Of a stretch of 64,000 bases of DNA, positions 62,859-64,000 are shown piece by piece. The stretch is taken from positions 271,916 through 335,915 of the forward strand of contig NZ_LMJA01000022.1 in assembly GCF_001428895.1 (NCBI RefSeq), written 5' to 3'. This DNA comes from Mycobacterium sp. Root265. GTDB lineage: Bacteria; Actinomycetota; Actinomycetes; Mycobacteriales; Mycobacteriaceae. A model generated the notes under the pieces. The model was not told the DNA's origin. It did not search any database and saw only the letters and a program-made list of their open reading frames with translations. The position numbers were made by a program, and so were the translations under genes. Numbering within the stretch: position 1 is the stretch's first letter; every line of letters begins with the position of its first letter.

Positions 62859-63640
62859 GTGTTCAGGTCGAGCACGCCGTCGTCATACGGCACGTAGAGC
62901 GGCGAACCGGTGCCCGCGGGCACCGGGGTGTCCGAATGGGCGCCACAACCGTAATCGCATTCCACGACGTGCCCGTCGGCGGACAATTCGTTGCAGCAGA
63001 CCCCGAACAGGGTGCCCAGCGATCCGGACAGCGGAACGTAGAAACCGCAATCGCGGCACGTCCGGCGGGTGGCACGGGCCATGGCCGAGGCCGGACCGAA
63101 CTCACTCTCGTGCCAGCGTTCGGCGGCGTCGAGGCGGCCTTCCAGACTGAGCACCCGGCGGCGGCCCAGCCCGACCTCACCGGCCAGCTCGTCGAGTTCG
63201 GGATCGCCGCTGGACATGTGACCCGGCACCAGGCGCGGGTCATCCGGCGGGGTGGCCAGCAGGTCACCGGGGCCGAGGTCACCCGGCTGGACACGCTCAT
63301 CCCAGGGCACCCACTGCGGCGCCAGCAGCGCCGTCGGGCCCGGGACCAGCACTGCTTCGCTGACGGTCACATGGTCGGTACCTGGATAGCCGGCCACCAC
63401 GACCGCCCACTGCCAGCCTTGATAACCGGGCAGCACGGCCAGGAAGCGGTGGGTGGCCGCGGTCTGATCGTCGAACACCGCACCGAGGTACTCGCCGACG
63501 CTGTCGGGGCCGCTGAGTTCCTCGACAGCGCTGCGGGCGGTATCGACGGCGCCCATCAACAGGGCCTCCAGTGCCGGCGGCCGCTCTTGCGGCAGCTCGA
63601 TATCCGGGGCCTGCTCGGTCACTTCCGTCATGCTGTCCAT
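62855..63640 (-). CDS. DUF3027 protein (Rv0877-like)
   Basis: A 261-residue cytosolic protein of the DUF3027 group found in actinobacteria. The middle contains a FLAVLPGYQGWQWAVVVAGYPG block and many acidic and proline residues. The C-terminal third has a cysteine cluster, CRDCGFY, CCNEL and CDYGCGAHSD, likely a zinc-binding ribbon. M. tuberculosis Rv0877 has about 262 residues. ATG 63640 (MDSMTEVTEQ) is used; MTEV at 63631 is also possible, while the open frame upstream looks antisense. Function unknown. Confidence 0.85.
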   Translation of the reverse strand: MDSMTEVTEQAPDIELPQERPPALEALLMGAVDTARSAVEELSGPDSVGEYLGAVFDDQTAATHRFLAVLPGYQGWQWAVVVAGYPGTDHVTVSEAVLVPGPTALLAPQWVPWDERVQPGDLGPGDLLATPPDDPRLVPGHMSSGDPELDELAGEVGLGRRRVLSLEGRLDAAERWHESEFGPASAMARATRRTCRDCGFYVPLSGSLGTLFGVCCNELSADGHVVECDYGCGAHSDTPVPAGTGSPLYVPYDDGVLDLNT

Positions 63641-63727
63641 CGGTGTCCATATTGCCTGACCATGCGCGCCAGAGCCACACCGGAGGCCTGCACACCGTGG
63701 CCGCCGGTTTGAGGGACAATCGACAAC

Positions 63728-64000
63728 GTGTCTTCCCGGGATCCCCGCTACTACCCGCCGCGGCCTCCGTCCGGCGATGAGCACCCCGGCATGGCCAACT
63801 ATCCGAGCGACGGTGAGATGCCCCGACGGGGGCCGCACCGGGAGCAGACCCCGAGCGCGAACCGCTGGTTGCCGCCCCTGGACGACAACGACGCGAACCG
63901 GCGCCGCACCGATCCCCCACCCCGGGCCGGCGCGGCCGCGGGTGAGCGTGTCACCGTCACCCGCGCGGCTGCCCAGCGCAGCCGGGAGATGGGTTCCAAG
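63728..64000 (+). CDS. N-terminus of Rv0876c-like membrane transporter, cut by the window edge
   Basis: Ninety-one codons from GTG 63728 to the end of the window. The sequence is hydrophilic and proline/arginine-rich (SSRDPRYYPPRPPSGDEHPG) and ends GERVTVTRAAAQRSREMGSK, which resembles the cytoplasmic start of Rv0876c, an MFS-like membrane protein. The helices expected in that protein lie beyond 64000, so the call rests on this short N-terminus and on the neighbours. The gene is divergent from the DUF3027 gene, with 87 bases between the starts. Confidence 0.6.
   Translation, partial: MSSRDPRYYPPRPPSGDEHPGMANYPSDGEMPRRGPHREQTPSANRWLPPLDDNDANRRRTDPPPRAGAAAGERVTVTRAAAQRSREMGSK

Overview
The window is high-GC actinobacterial DNA. 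Its gene content and order point to a mycobacterium, most likely a rapid-growing Mycolicibacterium-type species. The best evidence is a backbone that follows the M. tuberculosis Rv0876c-Rv0910 order in reverse: Rv0910-Rv0909-ctpE-Rv0907-Rv0906-echA6-accD3 (1.5-9.5 kb), prrA-prrB-arfC-arfB-arfA (31-34.5 kb), an Rv0897c-type oxidoreductase, gltA2, pdxH and citA (35-43 kb), an Rv0887c-like gene, fprB, an Rv0885-like gene, serC and sepH (45-54.6 kb), and Rv0882-Rv0881-Rv0880-Rv0879c-Rv0877-Rv0876c (60.5-64 kb). These Rv assignments are from memory of the families, not from a search. Genes are tightly packed, often with 1-4 base start/stop overlaps. No gene-free stretch exceeds 300 bases, and I saw no tRNA, rRNA, CRISPR array or insertion sequence.

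Layout. 0-1.5 kb: acetyltransferase, membrane protein, cupin. 1.5-8 kb: leftward operon from echA6 to the Rv0909/Rv0910-type toxin-antitoxin pair, divergent from accD3 across only 26 bases with an apparent leaderless promoter on each side. 9.5-20 kb, accessory: PhoP/TcrX-like two-component system, two DoxX paralogues, a YhgE/Pip membrane protein with a degenerate ABC ATPase, a rhomboid protease, two acyl-CoA synthetases and a divergent LuxR regulator. 21.1-25.6 kb: one AT-richer, clearly foreign gene of 1495 codons. It has a Cap4/DUF4297-like nuclease domain, a STAND-type P-loop NTPase and a long helical-repeat C-terminus, the architecture of Avs-type antiphage sensors. 25.9-30.3 kb: a translationally coupled heterodimeric ABC exporter and nitrilase operon. 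30.4-34.8 kb: ion channel, PrrAB, and the ArfABC envelope operon with an ArfC of only 26 residues. 34.9-43.6 kb: central metabolism (two citrate synthases, PdxH), a MarR/MFS efflux pair with a candidate operator, and twin TetR regulators. 43.6-54.6 kb: P450, a secreted modular GH1 enzyme, FprB, a diiron oxygenase, a Band-7 protein behind striking palindromes, SerC and SepH.

54.6-59.8 kb is a second accessory block. A 13E12-type HNH gene that looks frameshifted near its 5' end lies beside a divergent glycosyltransferase-HelD operon. Upstream of that operon is a 19-base inverted repeat resembling the rifamycin-associated element. Element, glycosyltransferase and HelR-like RNA-polymerase factor together suggest a rifamycin-responsive resistance operon. 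The window ends inside an Rv0876c-like gene.
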